DNA of 64,000 nucleotides from Streptomyces sp. NBC_00237 (GCF_026342435.1 NZ_JAPEMT010000002.1:1-64000), one strand, 5' to 3'. Positions 7,036 to 15,581 are shown, counted from the first letter of the stretch. Made by a program: numbers and translations. The notes: generated from the letters alone by a model not told the origin.

Positions 7036-7502
7036 GATGTCTCCCCGGCCAGCCGGGCGGCCCCGACCGCCAGCATCTGGCCCACGGCCACCAGGTTGCA
7101 GAGGCGCCCGGGGGTGGCCGGGGCGACAGTCCAGTGCAGTCCGGGCGGGGCGAGTTGGTCGACGCGTGGGACGGCGAGCCAGCCGGTGCCGCGGTACGTG
7201 CCCGCTTGGGGCGGCCATGAGGCGATGCCGCCCGTGGGCACGAGTGCGTAGATCCACTTCGCGCCGTCCTGGATCACCGGGCCGCCGAACAGCACCGGCA
7301 GAATGCGGGCCATCGCTTCCCGGTTGTCCCTACCGAGCGCGGCCCGCACGACCGAGGCGGGGATACGGACCGCATCGAAGCTGACACCGAGCGGCAACAA
7401 CGCCACCGCCCGCTCCGCCCACCCCCGATGGGGCGCCTGCGGATCATCATGCGCGCCAGCAAACCAATCAGCGACGGACGAAGTCACAGTTCTGCCAGTC
7501 AC
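7032..7502 (-). CDS. Prim-pol-like (bifunctional primase/polymerase N-terminal type) small protein
   Basis: The product is 156 residues and begins ADWFAGAHDDPQAPHRGWAERAVALLPLGVSFDAVRIPASVV, the signature start of the Streptomyces family related to the N-terminal prim-pol fold. It continues with GGPVIQDGAKWIYALVPTG and ends GLHWTVAP..LCNLVAVGQML. It is much shorter than an active primase/polymerase, and I cannot place the catalytic acidic triad, so it is probably a non-catalytic relative. It heads a three-gene coupled operon. About 110 bases with nothing notable separate it from the regulator downstream of 7617. Confidence 0.68.
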   Translation of the reverse strand: MTGRTVTSSVADWFAGAHDDPQAPHRGWAERAVALLPLGVSFDAVRIPASVVRAALGRDNREAMARILPVLFGGPVIQDGAKWIYALVPTGGIASWPPQAGTYRGTGWLAVPRVDQLAPPGLHWTVAPATPGRLCNLVAVGQMLAVGAARLAGETS

Positions 7503-7616
7503 GGAAGCCCCCGGTCTGGTCGGGTTTATGTGTCTGCCGACCGTAGGACCGAGGGCTCCGGGTGACGGGTATACCCCATACCCCCACGAGGAGAGGTACA
7601 GAATGTACCCACGCGG

Positions 7617-8858
7617 TTATGCGGGGATCTTCAACTCCCTTGCCAGGTAGTGGATATCGTCGCGGAGCATCGCGGGACCAGAGACCACCAGCTCGGTCAC
7701 CGTGCTCCTGGTGAAGATGTTGAACCGCGAGGTCTCAGGTGACGTCTGGTAAGCCTTCTTGAGGAGGTGAACGACCGCCATGTCCTCCCCCTCCATCCGG
7801 TACGCGCGAGCCGACTCCGTCATGTGGAAGCTGCGGCGGGTGGCTGACGGCATCGGTGCGAGATCGATCGTTGTCGCCACGTCCACCGCCTGGCCAGGCT
7901 TAGACAGATCCGTGTGGATGGTCAGCCGATACGCGTCGACCATCCCATTGCCGAAAATCAAGTAGGGGTGGGTGTACTCCGGCCCAAGCTTCTTCGCAGC
8001 CCGGTCCGCCTTGTCCCAGTGCCGCCACGCATCGCCGTCACGGCCAACCTTTGCGTACGAGAGAGCGGCGGCGAGATGCAGCAGGCCATGGCGGGCAATG
8101 TCCTCTGCATTCCCGGTGGTTGTCCGGATCAGAGCGTCGGCTTTCATCGCCAGGTCCACGCGGGCCTCGGACGCTTCGCCCGCGTCTCGGAAGACGTGGT
8201 TCATGTACCAGGCGGCAACGGCGATCGCCCGGGGGCTGTCCGCGTCCTGAGCCGCGCTCATCGCCCGATCTCCGGTGAGCATCACCAGGTCCGGGGCTGG
8301 CTGGAAGCTCAAGTAGAGCTGGGTGAGGTGGTAGGTCTCGGCGAGCGCGACCAGGACGCGGCGCCGCTCGGTGCCGTCATAGGCGCGGGCCGCATGCTGT
8401 AGATCCTCCAGCAGTCCCGGGACCAGGTCCGCGATACGCGACCTGTGGTCACCGTTGCCGTGCCACAAGTCCCATGCCTGCCGCACCCGTGCCGCAAGCT
8501 CGGCAGCCGACTGCGGCTCTTGTCCGGAGTCGCGGAAGTTGTACGTCGTGAGAGCGTTCCGGATCCGTGGGAGTCCTGGGTGCACACCCTTGGTGAACGT
8601 CGAAGCGGCGAGGCGCTCCTCACCTGTCAGCTCGGCGAGGTCGTCCACTCCGATCGCTTCGGCGAGGCGGAGGAGAAGAGGCAAGCGGGGCATATGCAGG
8701 CGATCGGTCTCGATTGCCTTCACCCATTCAGTCGAGCGGCCCATGAAGCCAGCCACCAGGGCGCGCGTCTTCCCCTGTCGCTCCCTTGCGCGCTTCACGC
8801 GCTTACCGAAGGTGGAAGGCAGGGCGTTGTCCGTCGTGTTGTCGTTCGGATCGGGCAT
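7617..8858 (-). CDS. XRE-family transcriptional regulator with TPR-like C-terminal region
   Basis: The product is 413 residues. An XRE helix-turn-helix is at about 16-75 (FGKRVKRARERQGKTRALVAGFMGRSTEWVKAIETDRLHMP). The rest is all-helical with repeated pairs (AVAAWYMNHVFRDAGEASEARVDLAM, LHLAAALSYAKVGRDGDAWRHWDKADR), a TPR-like architecture typical of Streptomyces accessory regulators. The ATG at 8858 is favoured by GGAG nine bases ahead; a GTG nine codons earlier lacks this. An inverted repeat at 8870-8892 overlaps its leader, suggesting autoregulation. Target and ligand are unknown. Confidence 0.85.
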   Translation of the reverse strand: MPDPNDNTTDNALPSTFGKRVKRARERQGKTRALVAGFMGRSTEWVKAIETDRLHMPRLPLLLRLAEAIGVDDLAELTGEERLAASTFTKGVHPGLPRIRNALTTYNFRDSGQEPQSAAELAARVRQAWDLWHGNGDHRSRIADLVPGLLEDLQHAARAYDGTERRRVLVALAETYHLTQLYLSFQPAPDLVMLTGDRAMSAAQDADSPRAIAVAAWYMNHVFRDAGEASEARVDLAMKADALIRTTTGNAEDIARHGLLHLAAALSYAKVGRDGDAWRHWDKADRAAKKLGPEYTHPYLIFGNGMVDAYRLTIHTDLSKPGQAVDVATTIDLAPMPSATRRSFHMTESARAYRMEGEDMAVVHLLKKAYQTSPETSRFNIFTRSTVTELVVSGPAMLRDDIHYLARELKIPA

Positions 8859-8869
8859 ACTGAAGCTCC

Positions 8870-8892
8870 GTTCTGACCTAGACACTCAGAAC
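8870..8892. promoter_or_regulatory. Inverted repeat upstream of the XRE regulator
   Basis: GTTCTGA (8870-8876) and TCAGAAC (8886-8892) are perfect arms around a nine-base spacer. The repeat is 12 to 34 bases from the ATG of the regulator, the expected place for an autoregulatory operator. Confidence 0.55.
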
Positions 8893-8915
8893 GCTACTCC
8901 CCTTATCTGGTGGGG

Positions 8916-8968
8916 AGATGACGAAATCGCCCCCTCCCGCCCGAAGGCAGAAGGGGGCGAAGTCATCT
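8916..8968. other. Two-stage stem-loop in a divergent intergenic region
   Basis: AGATGAC (8916-8922) pairs with GTCATCT (8962-8968), and CGCCCCCT (8928-8935) pairs with AGGGGGCG (8952-8959), with a small asymmetric internal loop. It has terminator strength but lies between divergent genes, where no upstream transcript needs ending, so a leader structure or a relic terminator is possible. Confidence 0.55.
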
Positions 8969-9082
8969 GGATGCGGATCCTCTGGAAGGGTGATCAGTTA
9001 CTCGGTGCCGCAGGAAGCAGTGCTCGCGCCGCTTCGGCGATCTTGACTGCCTGAGCGGCTGGAGGACCATGACAATGGTCGG

Positions 9083-9655
9083 ATGCGGTCGCTCAAGCTC
9101 ACCGAGGATGAATATGAGAGAACTGTCGAAAGTCTGCGCGGTACGCGCCTTGTAGGCGTGACGTACTACCCGCTGAGCTGCGGCGACGAGGCCACCGACG
9201 TCGAGGAGTGGGACTTCGATGTGTGGCATCAGGCCACGATGGGCGTCGGGCTGCTCGCCGAGAACGGCGTTCACTACTCGGCGGTGTGGGGCAGCAGTTT
9301 CGACCACCATGGCCTGGAGATCTTCCGGGAGCCGATGTCCAGCCACTTGACCATGATCGGGCCGCCCGATGGGGTGACGGCCGTAGCGGTAAATCGGCAT
9401 CGCGCATGGTCAGGACTCATCGGGGTTCCGCTCGTGGGTGCCGAGATCCTCTGGTCCGAAGGTGACCACGGCTTCCGGCTGCCGGTCGCTGTGCAGCTTC
9501 GTGCCCCTGCTGCCACGGTGTGGATTGTCGCGGGCCGTCCGGCGCACTGTCCGCCGGACGGGATCTTCGATCTCGGAACCGACGACGTGATGACCGTCTT
9601 CACACACGAGTTCGCTGCCGCCGCCGGCCTCCCGCTGGGTGGTGGAGAAGACTGA
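9083..9655 (+). CDS. Conserved hypothetical protein, unknown function
   Basis: The 190-residue protein starts MRSLKLTEDEYERTVESLRGTRLVGVTYYPL and contains a WDFDVWHQATMGVGL block and a C-terminal DLGTDDVMTVFTHEFAAAAGLP. It is acidic, soluble, with no signal or membrane segment and no catalytic motif that I recognise. The ribosome site is weak for the ATG at 9083; a better-placed GGAGGA 22 bases upstream serves a different frame, so the start is uncertain. It is convergent with the next gene. Cytoplasmic proteins of this type are often strain-specific in Streptomyces. Confidence 0.6.
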   Translation: MRSLKLTEDEYERTVESLRGTRLVGVTYYPLSCGDEATDVEEWDFDVWHQATMGVGLLAENGVHYSAVWGSSFDHHGLEIFREPMSSHLTMIGPPDGVTAVAVNRHRAWSGLIGVPLVGAEILWSEGDHGFRLPVAVQLRAPAATVWIVAGRPAHCPPDGIFDLGTDDVMTVFTHEFAAAAGLPLGGGED

Positions 9656-9762
9656 CGGCAAGCAGCATTACGCGTGGGGTCGGTGCCCTTCGGTACCAGT
9701 AGTGCCCGGGACAAGTTCAGCGGGGAAGACCCTGATTGCTGTGTGGCGGCACGACGGTCCTT

Positions 9763-10554
9763 CTACCGTGGCGGAGAGAAGGTGGGACGCCAGCCATAGT
9801 GTCTTTGCCGGACGAGTTGCAGGCGCGGGAGGCCGCGGTTCGCCAGCAAGCGGCGGAGCTCCTTGAGGTCGGTGCGGCGTACGCCGAGGCGGATGGCCGC
9901 CTGTTCGGGTCCGAGGCAGAGGTGGCGGTCGAGGAGCTGGGCCAGGTCGCGGCGGCGGGCGAGGACGGCGACCTGGTCGGGGTGGATGTCGGGGGCGTCG
10001 GTGGCCGTGCCGAGGACGGTCAGGAGGCCGGCGCGGGCGAGGTCGCCGATCTGGCGGGACGTCACCGCCGGGCGCAGGGCCGGGAGCGGGGTGCCGAGGG
10101 CGGCGGTGAGCCGGTCGGCGGCGGTGGAGGCGCCGACCGGGCCGCGCAGTGCGGCGCGGACGGCTTCCGCGTCGACGCTCTCGACCGCCGTCCGCGTCCA
10201 GAGGCCGGGGCCTGCGTCGGCGGCGGGGACCTGCCCGGTGTGGGCGGCCCACCGGAAGGCGGCTACCGGTACCCGGAGCCGTCCGGCGGCCTGTCGGCCA
10301 CCCTCAGGGGCCTGGTGGAGTGCCCGGCGGCCGCGACTGCCCGCTCCCCCACACGTGCGGGCCGCCCCCCCTTCCCAGCCGGCCGCCGAAGGATCGTCGA
10401 GGACATCCGACGCCTCCTCCAGACCCGCCCGGCGCAGCGCCTCCTCGAGGCCGTCGTCGTTGTAGACCCGCCCGAGATCAACGGTGACACCGCCCTGCTG
10501 GACGGTGACCCGGCGGGCATCGCCGGTCAGCCGGTGCACGGTGATCACGCTCAT
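9763..10554 (-). CDS. Conserved hypothetical protein with a helical C-terminal domain
   Basis: The 263-residue frame starts MSVITVHRLTGDARRVTVQQGGVTVDLG, a beta-type opening. It has a low-complexity Gly/Arg/Ala stretch in the middle (about 60-100) that could hide a compensated frameshift, and ends in a helical region rich in Arg and Leu (DLAQLLDRHLCLGPEQAAIRLGVRRTDLKELRRLL) with HTH-like spacing. A DNA-binding role is therefore possible but unproven. It is convergent with the gene at 9083, with about 107 bases between them. Confidence 0.5.
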   Translation of the reverse strand: MSVITVHRLTGDARRVTVQQGGVTVDLGRVYNDDGLEEALRRAGLEEASDVLDDPSAAGWEGGAARTCGGAGSRGRRALHQAPEGGRQAAGRLRVPVAAFRWAAHTGQVPAADAGPGLWTRTAVESVDAEAVRAALRGPVGASTAADRLTAALGTPLPALRPAVTSRQIGDLARAGLLTVLGTATDAPDIHPDQVAVLARRRDLAQLLDRHLCLGPEQAAIRLGVRRTDLKELRRLLANRGLPRLQLVRQRHYGWRPTFSPPR

Positions 10555-10697
10555 GCACCCAGCCTGAACCGCGTCCCTCACTCCCGTACTCCGGCGCCCG
10601 CCAGCGGGCTTCACGCAGGCAGGTAAACGACCTTCACCAGGTCGAGAAAAGGTCCCTCAGTGACGTGGTCGGCGCGGCGCGTCCCCTTGACCACTGA

Positions 10698-11687
10698 CTA
10701 TGGCCCGTACAGAGCAGCCGTCGAGGCGAGGGTCTCGATCATTCGCCGGCGTACTTCGTCGGGGGCGAGCACCTCGGCATCTGGTCCGAGCTGCAGAGCC
10801 TTGGTCACTGCGTCGTCCGTGGACTCGGTCGGGATCGTCACGTGAGTCCATCCTTGCGGGTCGTGAGTCGGCAGGGTCGCGTCGACAATGGTGGTGCCGA
10901 GTAGTTCGGCCAGACGTTCACAACCGGCTGGCGAGAGGCGGAGCGTCATCGCATCCCGCATCAGATCAGCCTCGTACCGGGCCGTAGCGTCCTTCCAGAA
11001 CGCGGCCAGGTCGAACCCTTCTGGCCAGTCGAACGGCCCGGGGAGGGTCATGACCCGGCGGATCCGCCCCACTCTGTACGTGCGGGGAGAACCGCCGTCG
11101 TCAGGCCGCGCGACGAGATACCAGGCGCCGGCCTTGCAGACCATTCCCAGGGGCTGCACCGTGCGCTCCACATCACGGGACGGGGGTGGCGCCCACCGCC
11201 GGTACCGGATCGCGATCGGCGTGCTCTGCCAGACTGCGGCGGCGATCACTTTCAAGTGTGTCGCGGACTCGGTCTCGCGGAACCATGCCACGGCGTCGAG
11301 GTGGAAGCGCTGGCGGATCCGCCCGGCGCGGTCCGCCGCCTCAGGCGGGAGCGCGGCGAGAAGCTTCAGTTCCGTGGCGGCCAGGGCGGCACCGAGCCCC
11401 AACTCGGCGGCCGGCCCAGGGAGGCCGACCAGGGCCAGCGTGTCGGCCTCACTGTCGGTCAGTCCCGTCAACCGGGTCTGCCAGCCATCGACGAGGGCAT
11501 ATCCGCCACGAGGCCCGTCCACCACGTATACCGGCACTCCGGCGTCAGACAGAGCACCAACATCGCGGTAGACGGTGCGCGCCGAGATCCCCAACGCCAG
11601 CGCGAGAGCGGTGGCGTTCATCGGACCTCGGCTCTGCAGCAGCAAGAGCAGATGAAGCAGTCGGGATGCGCGCACGCGCCACAACAT
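10698..11687 (-). CDS. WYL-domain transcriptional regulator (YafY/DeoR-type HTH)
   Basis: The product is 329 residues. It has an N-terminal winged HTH (ASRLLHLLLLLQSRGPMNATALALALGISARTVYRDVGALSDAGVP, about 5-50), a GPRGGYAL linker typical of the family, and then a WYL domain (PIAIRYRRWAPPPSRDVERTVQPLGMVCKAGAWYLVARPDD, about 150-195). A WCX-like tail follows. The ATG at 11687 follows GAGGGA closely and starts the HTH where family members start. The inverted repeat TGACAG-CAC-CTGTCA at 11701-11715 is the likely operator. It is divergent from the secreted inhibitor-like gene. WYL regulators sense small ligands or nucleic acid; the ligand here is unknown. Confidence 0.88.
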   Translation of the reverse strand: MLWRVRASRLLHLLLLLQSRGPMNATALALALGISARTVYRDVGALSDAGVPVYVVDGPRGGYALVDGWQTRLTGLTDSEADTLALVGLPGPAAELGLGAALAATELKLLAALPPEAADRAGRIRQRFHLDAVAWFRETESATHLKVIAAAVWQSTPIAIRYRRWAPPPSRDVERTVQPLGMVCKAGAWYLVARPDDGGSPRTYRVGRIRRVMTLPGPFDWPEGFDLAAFWKDATARYEADLMRDAMTLRLSPAGCERLAELLGTTIVDATLPTHDPQGWTHVTIPTESTDDAVTKALQLGPDAEVLAPDEVRRRMIETLASTAALYGP

Positions 11688-11700
11688 ATCCCTCGTGGTG

Positions 11701-11715
11701 TGACAGCACCTGTCA
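11701..11715. promoter_or_regulatory. TGACAG-CAC-CTGTCA operator candidate
   Basis: This perfect 6-bp inverted repeat with a 3-base spacer lies 13 bases upstream of the WYL regulator start and between divergent promoters. Its position suits control of both the regulator and the secreted protein gene at 11790. Confidence 0.55.
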
Positions 11716-11789
11716 GGGGTGGCCCTGCATGCTCTGGCTGCCGGGTCGGCCACAGGAGCTGACACGGTTCTTCGGATAAGGAACCCAAG

Positions 11790-12089
11790 ATGAAGACGAA
11801 GCAACTGGGCTCGGCCCTCGCCGGACTGGTGCTCACTGCTGCGGGAATCGCGTTCACCGCGACTCCCGCAGCCGCGGCCACGTCCCACTGCGGCGTACTG
11901 CAGGCCCGTGGAAGCCAGGGCTCGATCGGGTGGTACGACGTCAACAACCGCTGCATCAGCGGCACGAACGTGCGCGTGATATTCGACAACGGGCCTGACT
12001 CGGCCTGCACATACATCGCCGGAGGTTCCACCCACAGGTTCGTCAACGCCACGTGGTGGTCCACGTACAACCGAATCGATTCCTGCTGA
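11790..12089 (+). CDS. Secreted four-cysteine protein resembling tendamistat-type alpha-amylase inhibitors
   Basis: This 99-residue precursor has a clear signal peptide (MKTKQLGSALAGLVLTAAGIAFTATPAAAA) and a mature part of about 69 residues with four cysteines. The middle pair are 17 residues apart, the same number I recall for tendamistat, and the motif NNRCISGTNVRVIFDNGPDSACTYIAGG lines up with the inhibitor's DNGC..VTVKVVYEDDTEGLCYAVAPG. The inhibitory Trp-Arg-Tyr loop is not conserved: GWYDV is present instead. So the fold is inferred by homology and the target may differ. AAGGAAC precedes the ATG. It is divergent from the WYL gene. Confidence 0.68.
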   Translation: MKTKQLGSALAGLVLTAAGIAFTATPAAAATSHCGVLQARGSQGSIGWYDVNNRCISGTNVRVIFDNGPDSACTYIAGGSTHRFVNATWWSTYNRIDSC

Positions 12090-12178
12090 CCCAGGTCAAA
12101 ACTCTGGGAGCGCGGGCACCGCAGCGGCCAACCCTGCGGTACCCGCGCTGGCAGACACGAAAATCCACTCCCCAACAC

Positions 12179-12510
12179 CAGGCGGTTCAGTATGTGGCCG
12201 TCGCAGTCATGGCCGGAGCCGCACTGTTCGCGGGGGCGGCCGCGGCGGACGCCGACGTCCGGGCCACCGTCGTCGGTTCGCCCGGCGTCCTCTCCGGCAA
12301 TCCCGTCGAGGCGCCGGTCCATGTCCCCGTCAACGCCTGCGGAAACACGGGCAGCGTCATCGGCCAGCTCAACCCGTCCTTCGGCAAACCTGTTACGACG
12401 GCTGGCACGGCAACCGGCACCAGGAGAGCCGGAACCCCTCCACCTGGAGCCACAGCAGTTGGAAGCGGCAGTCCATGAACGGAATGCAGCACATGAACAC
12501 CGACTGGTAG
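12179..12510 (+). pseudogene. Decayed short chaplin gene
   Basis: One frame encodes a leader-like helix (VAVAVMAGAALFAGAAAADADV) followed by GSPGVLSGNPVEAPVHVPVNACGNTGSVIGQLNPSFGK, the chaplin domain up to its last turn. Chaplins are amyloid surfactant proteins of aerial hyphae with two cysteines. The second cysteine is in another frame: one extra base after AAC restores TCYDGWHGN and a 40-residue tail to the TAG at 12508. The N-terminus (NTRRFS) is also in a different frame from the leader. At least two small indels therefore separate it from a working gene. Sequence error is the alternative. Confidence 0.62.
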
Positions 12511-12799
12511 AGAGGCGAAGCGGGCGGGCGGCAGCAACCACCCTCGCCCGCTCACGCCCCGTCGGGCCGGGCGCTCGTCACGGACGTGGTGACGGGTCGG
12601 CCCAAGATTCATCGAGTGAAGTCAGGCTGCCACCAACAGCCATGACGCCCCATCAGGACCGGGACGGCTCTGGCGACGACCGCAGACTTCCTGCTGAGCC
12701 GATCACTTCCAGGCGGCGGTGATCCACATGCAGCGGGCCCCCAGGAGGTCTAGCGTGGAGGAGGACTCGGGGTCTCGGGATCACGTACAGGGGCTCACC

Positions 12800-13024
12800 A
12801 TGCGGAAGATCCTCGCGAAAAGTGTCCTGGCAGCCGCGTGCGCTGCCGCCGTCATCGTTCCCACAGCCGGCGCGGCGAGCGCGGCAGCACCTGCCGCAAG
12901 CGTGCACACCGTCGTTCAGGACGACCACTGGTACCACCACGACGGCTGGTGGGACGACGGCTACTACTACGGCGGCGGCATCAGCGTAGGACTGGGCCTC
13001 GGGCTCGGTATCGGGCTCCTCTGA
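12800..13024 (+). CDS. Small exported Gly/Tyr/Trp-rich protein
   Basis: The 74-residue protein has a signal peptide (MRKILAKSVLAAACAAAVIVPTAGAASAAA). A short mature part is rich in His, Trp, Asp and Tyr (DDHWYHHDGWWDDGYYYGGG) and it ends with an alternating Gly/Leu stretch (SVGLGLGLGIGLL). The ATG at 12800 is chosen because AGGGG precedes it and the frame upstream lacks leader character. Such small surface peptides are common in Streptomyces and some have hydrophobic or amyloid-like tails. No homologue with known function comes to mind. Confidence 0.65.
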   Translation: MRKILAKSVLAAACAAAVIVPTAGAASAAAPAASVHTVVQDDHWYHHDGWWDDGYYYGGGISVGLGLGLGIGLL

Positions 13025-13201
13025 CCCCACTCACGCACGTACGACGTCACGGCGTGCGGGAAAGCGTGGCAGGCACGGGGGCGGACGTCTGACGACGCCC
13101 GCCCCCTCTTCGTACCGGCGAACTCTCATCCGTGTGCGGGCCTCCGCAGGCGGGCTTCCGCACGCGGATCGGGGGTCGGCCCTCGGGACGGCCTGTCGGA
13201 A

Positions 13202-13846
13202 CTACTTGGGCATGAGGACCGTGTCGACGATGTAGACCGTGGCGTTGGCGGTGGGGACGTTGCCGCAGACCACGGACGAGGTGTCGTTGACCTTGTAGGA
13301 CTCGCCCGAGCCCGCGGTGGTCAGGGTGGACTTCTGGAGTGTCGGGTAGGTGCCCGTCTCCAGCTGCTTCGGGGTCAGCTTCTGGCCGACCACGTGGTAG
13401 GTGAGGATGCTGGTGAGCTTGGCCTTGTCGGCGAGGACGGCGTCCAGGTCGGCCTTGGGCAGCTTGGCGAAGGCGTCGTTGGTGGGGGCGAACACGGTGA
13501 TGTTCTCGGCGTTGTTGAGGGTGTCGACCAGGCCCGCCTTCTTCACGGCGGTGACCAGGGTGGACAGGGCCGGGTTGTTCGACGCGGCGGTGGCCACCGG
13601 GTCCTTGGCCATGCCGTCGAAGCTGCCCGCGCCCTCCTTGGGGACGCCCGCGCAGCCCGGACCGAACGGGCCGCTCATCGCGGTGTCGGCGGCAGCCGAC
13701 GACGGGGCGGCGGGCTCGGACGCGGCGGACGAGGACCCGGTGTCCTTCTTGTCCTTGTCCGTGTCACCGCAGGCGGTCAGCGCGAGGGGAAGGACGGCGG
13801 CGACGGACACGGCGACGGCGGCACGACGGAAACGACGGGCATTCAT
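13202..13846 (-). CDS. Fasciclin-domain lipoprotein
   Basis: The 214-residue precursor has a lipoprotein signal with lipobox LTAC (Cys 26), a Ser/Ala/Asp-rich linker, and one fasciclin (FAS1) domain from about residue 75. The H1 motif is NITVFAPTNDAFAKL and the H2-side motif is LTYHVVGQKLT. FAS1 lipoproteins are extracytoplasmic adhesion or binding proteins. GGAGCAGCC precedes the ATG. It follows the sulfite-oxidase-like gene on the same strand with a 130-base gap. This pair is a recurrent actinobacterial arrangement, usually joined by a SigK-type sigma/anti-sigma pair, which is not present here. Confidence 0.92.
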   Translation of the reverse strand: MNARRFRRAAVAVSVAAVLPLALTACGDTDKDKKDTGSSSAASEPAAPSSAAADTAMSGPFGPGCAGVPKEGAGSFDGMAKDPVATAASNNPALSTLVTAVKKAGLVDTLNNAENITVFAPTNDAFAKLPKADLDAVLADKAKLTSILTYHVVGQKLTPKQLETGTYPTLQKSTLTTAGSGESYKVNDTSSVVCGNVPTANATVYIVDTVLMPK

Positions 13847-13976
13847 GATGGCTGCTCCTGTATGGGTGTGAGGGTTGTGTTGCTGTGGGGGTTCGGGTGC
13901 ATCGGTGGGAGGGGAGGCCGGTGTGGGGGCGGCCTGATGGGCGAATGCCGGAGGTTGAGGTTCACGAAGGCTTCTC

Positions 13977-15581
13977 TCATGCGACGGTCAGCACCACGGA
14001 GTGCCAGCCGGTCGCGCCGTTGGGGACGGTTTTGACGCGTTCCTCGGTCTGGGTGGCGCCGGTGCGGTCGGTGGCCCGGACGGTGAGGGTGTGACCGCCG
14101 GGAGTGGCCTTCCAGGGGAGTGACCACTGGCGCCAGGTGTCCGTGGTGTCCTCGGCCGCGAGGTCGGCGCGCTGCCACGGCCCGTCGTCGACACGTACCT
14201 CGACCTTGTCGATCCCGCGGTGCTGCGCCCAGGCCACCCCGGCGACCGTCACCGTGCCGGCCTTCGGCGTGGCGAAGGGCTTGGGGGTGTCGATGCGCGA
14301 CTGGGTCTTGATGGGTGCGCGTTGCGACCAGGAGCGCTTCACCCAGTACGGGTCGTAGTCGGCGAAGGTGGTCAGCTCGATGTCCTGGATCCACTTGCAC
14401 GCCGAGACGTAGCCGTAGAGGCCGGGCACCACCATGCGTACGGGGAACCCGTGGTCGAAGGGCAGCGGCTCACCGTTCATGCCGAGGGCGAGCAGCGCGT
14501 CGCGGCCGTCCATGAGGTCCTCGACCGGGCTGCCGATCGTCATGCCGTCCACCGAACGGGCCACCAGCTGGTCGGCGGGGCCGCCGCGCGAGGGCGGCTT
14601 CACCCCGGCTTCCTTGAGGAGTGCGGCCAAAGGGACGCCGATCCAGCGGGCGTTTCCCGCGTACGGGCCGCCCACCTCGTTGGACACACAGGTCAAGGTG
14701 ATGTGACGTTCGACCAGGGGGCGGTCGAGCAGGTCCTGATAGGTGAGGGTGAGGGGCCGGGCGACGCCCTTGCCGTGGATCGTCAGCTTCCATGCGGTGG
14801 GGTCCACCTTCGGCACCACCAGTGCCGTGTCGACCCGGTAGAAGTCCTTGTTGGGCGTGACGAACGGGCTGATCCCGGGGGTGTGCAGGGCCGCGCCCGC
14901 GGGGATCGGGCGGGCCTTCGAGACCGGGCGGGGCAGGTCCACCTTTGACCTCGAAGCGGTGGCTCCTGCTCCCTGGGAGGCGTTGAGCGACCGTCCCAGA
15001 AACCCCGCCCCCGCCGAGGCGACGGCCGCGGCACCGGCCGCGATCACGAACCCGCGGCGGTCCCAGCCGACCGGCTCGCCGACGGTGTCGCCCCGCGTGT
15101 CACCTCCCGCCGGAGCGGAGGTGGGCGCCGGTCGGGTGAGCCGTCCGCTCAGGTAGTACAGGATGCCTGCCGCGCAGAACGCCCCCACCACTGACGGCAG
15201 TGCGTCGGTGGGTCCGGTGGAATCGGGGCGGCCGGTCGCGGCGAGCGCGCCCACCCCACCGAACAGCAGGACTCCTGCGGCACCGGTACGGCGGAACCGG
15301 AGTGCCAGCACACCGATCGCGATCGAGAACAGCGCCAGCACGGCGAGGATGCCCAGTTGGAGAACCAGCTTGTCGTTGGTGCCGAACTGGCGGATCGCCC
15401 AGTCCTTGACCGCGACGGGCGTTCGGTCGATCGCCGCTCCCCCGACCGCGATCACCGGCCCGGCCTCGGGGCGCACCAGCGCCGCCGTCAGCTCGGCGAC
15501 CGCCAGCGCCGCGAAGCCGGCCAGCAGCCCGGAGAGGGCGGCGAGCGGCACACGTACGCCTTTGCTCAGGATCTTGGTCAC
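13977..15581 (-). CDS. Membrane-anchored molybdopterin oxidoreductase, sulfite oxidase family
   Basis: The product is 534 residues. Four hydrophobic segments fill about 8-135. A twin-arginine-like segment (WDRRGFVIAAGAAAVASAGAGFLG, about 152-175) probably serves as an export anchor. The catalytic part begins near 215 (GISPFVTPNKDFYRVDTALVVP) and holds the molybdenum-ligand cysteine in ITLTCVSNEVGGPYAGNARW, then a dimerisation domain ending GATGWHSVVLTVA. The family oxidises sulfite or reduces oxidised methionine and similar substrates; the physiological substrate here is unknown. The GTG at 15581 is chosen because the upstream frame is non-coding. Confidence 0.9.
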   Translation of the reverse strand: MTKILSKGVRVPLAALSGLLAGFAALAVAELTAALVRPEAGPVIAVGGAAIDRTPVAVKDWAIRQFGTNDKLVLQLGILAVLALFSIAIGVLALRFRRTGAAGVLLFGGVGALAATGRPDSTGPTDALPSVVGAFCAAGILYYLSGRLTRPAPTSAPAGGDTRGDTVGEPVGWDRRGFVIAAGAAAVASAGAGFLGRSLNASQGAGATASRSKVDLPRPVSKARPIPAGAALHTPGISPFVTPNKDFYRVDTALVVPKVDPTAWKLTIHGKGVARPLTLTYQDLLDRPLVERHITLTCVSNEVGGPYAGNARWIGVPLAALLKEAGVKPPSRGGPADQLVARSVDGMTIGSPVEDLMDGRDALLALGMNGEPLPFDHGFPVRMVVPGLYGYVSACKWIQDIELTTFADYDPYWVKRSWSQRAPIKTQSRIDTPKPFATPKAGTVTVAGVAWAQHRGIDKVEVRVDDGPWQRADLAAEDTTDTWRQWSLPWKATPGGHTLTVRATDRTGATQTEERVKTVPNGATGWHSVVLTVA

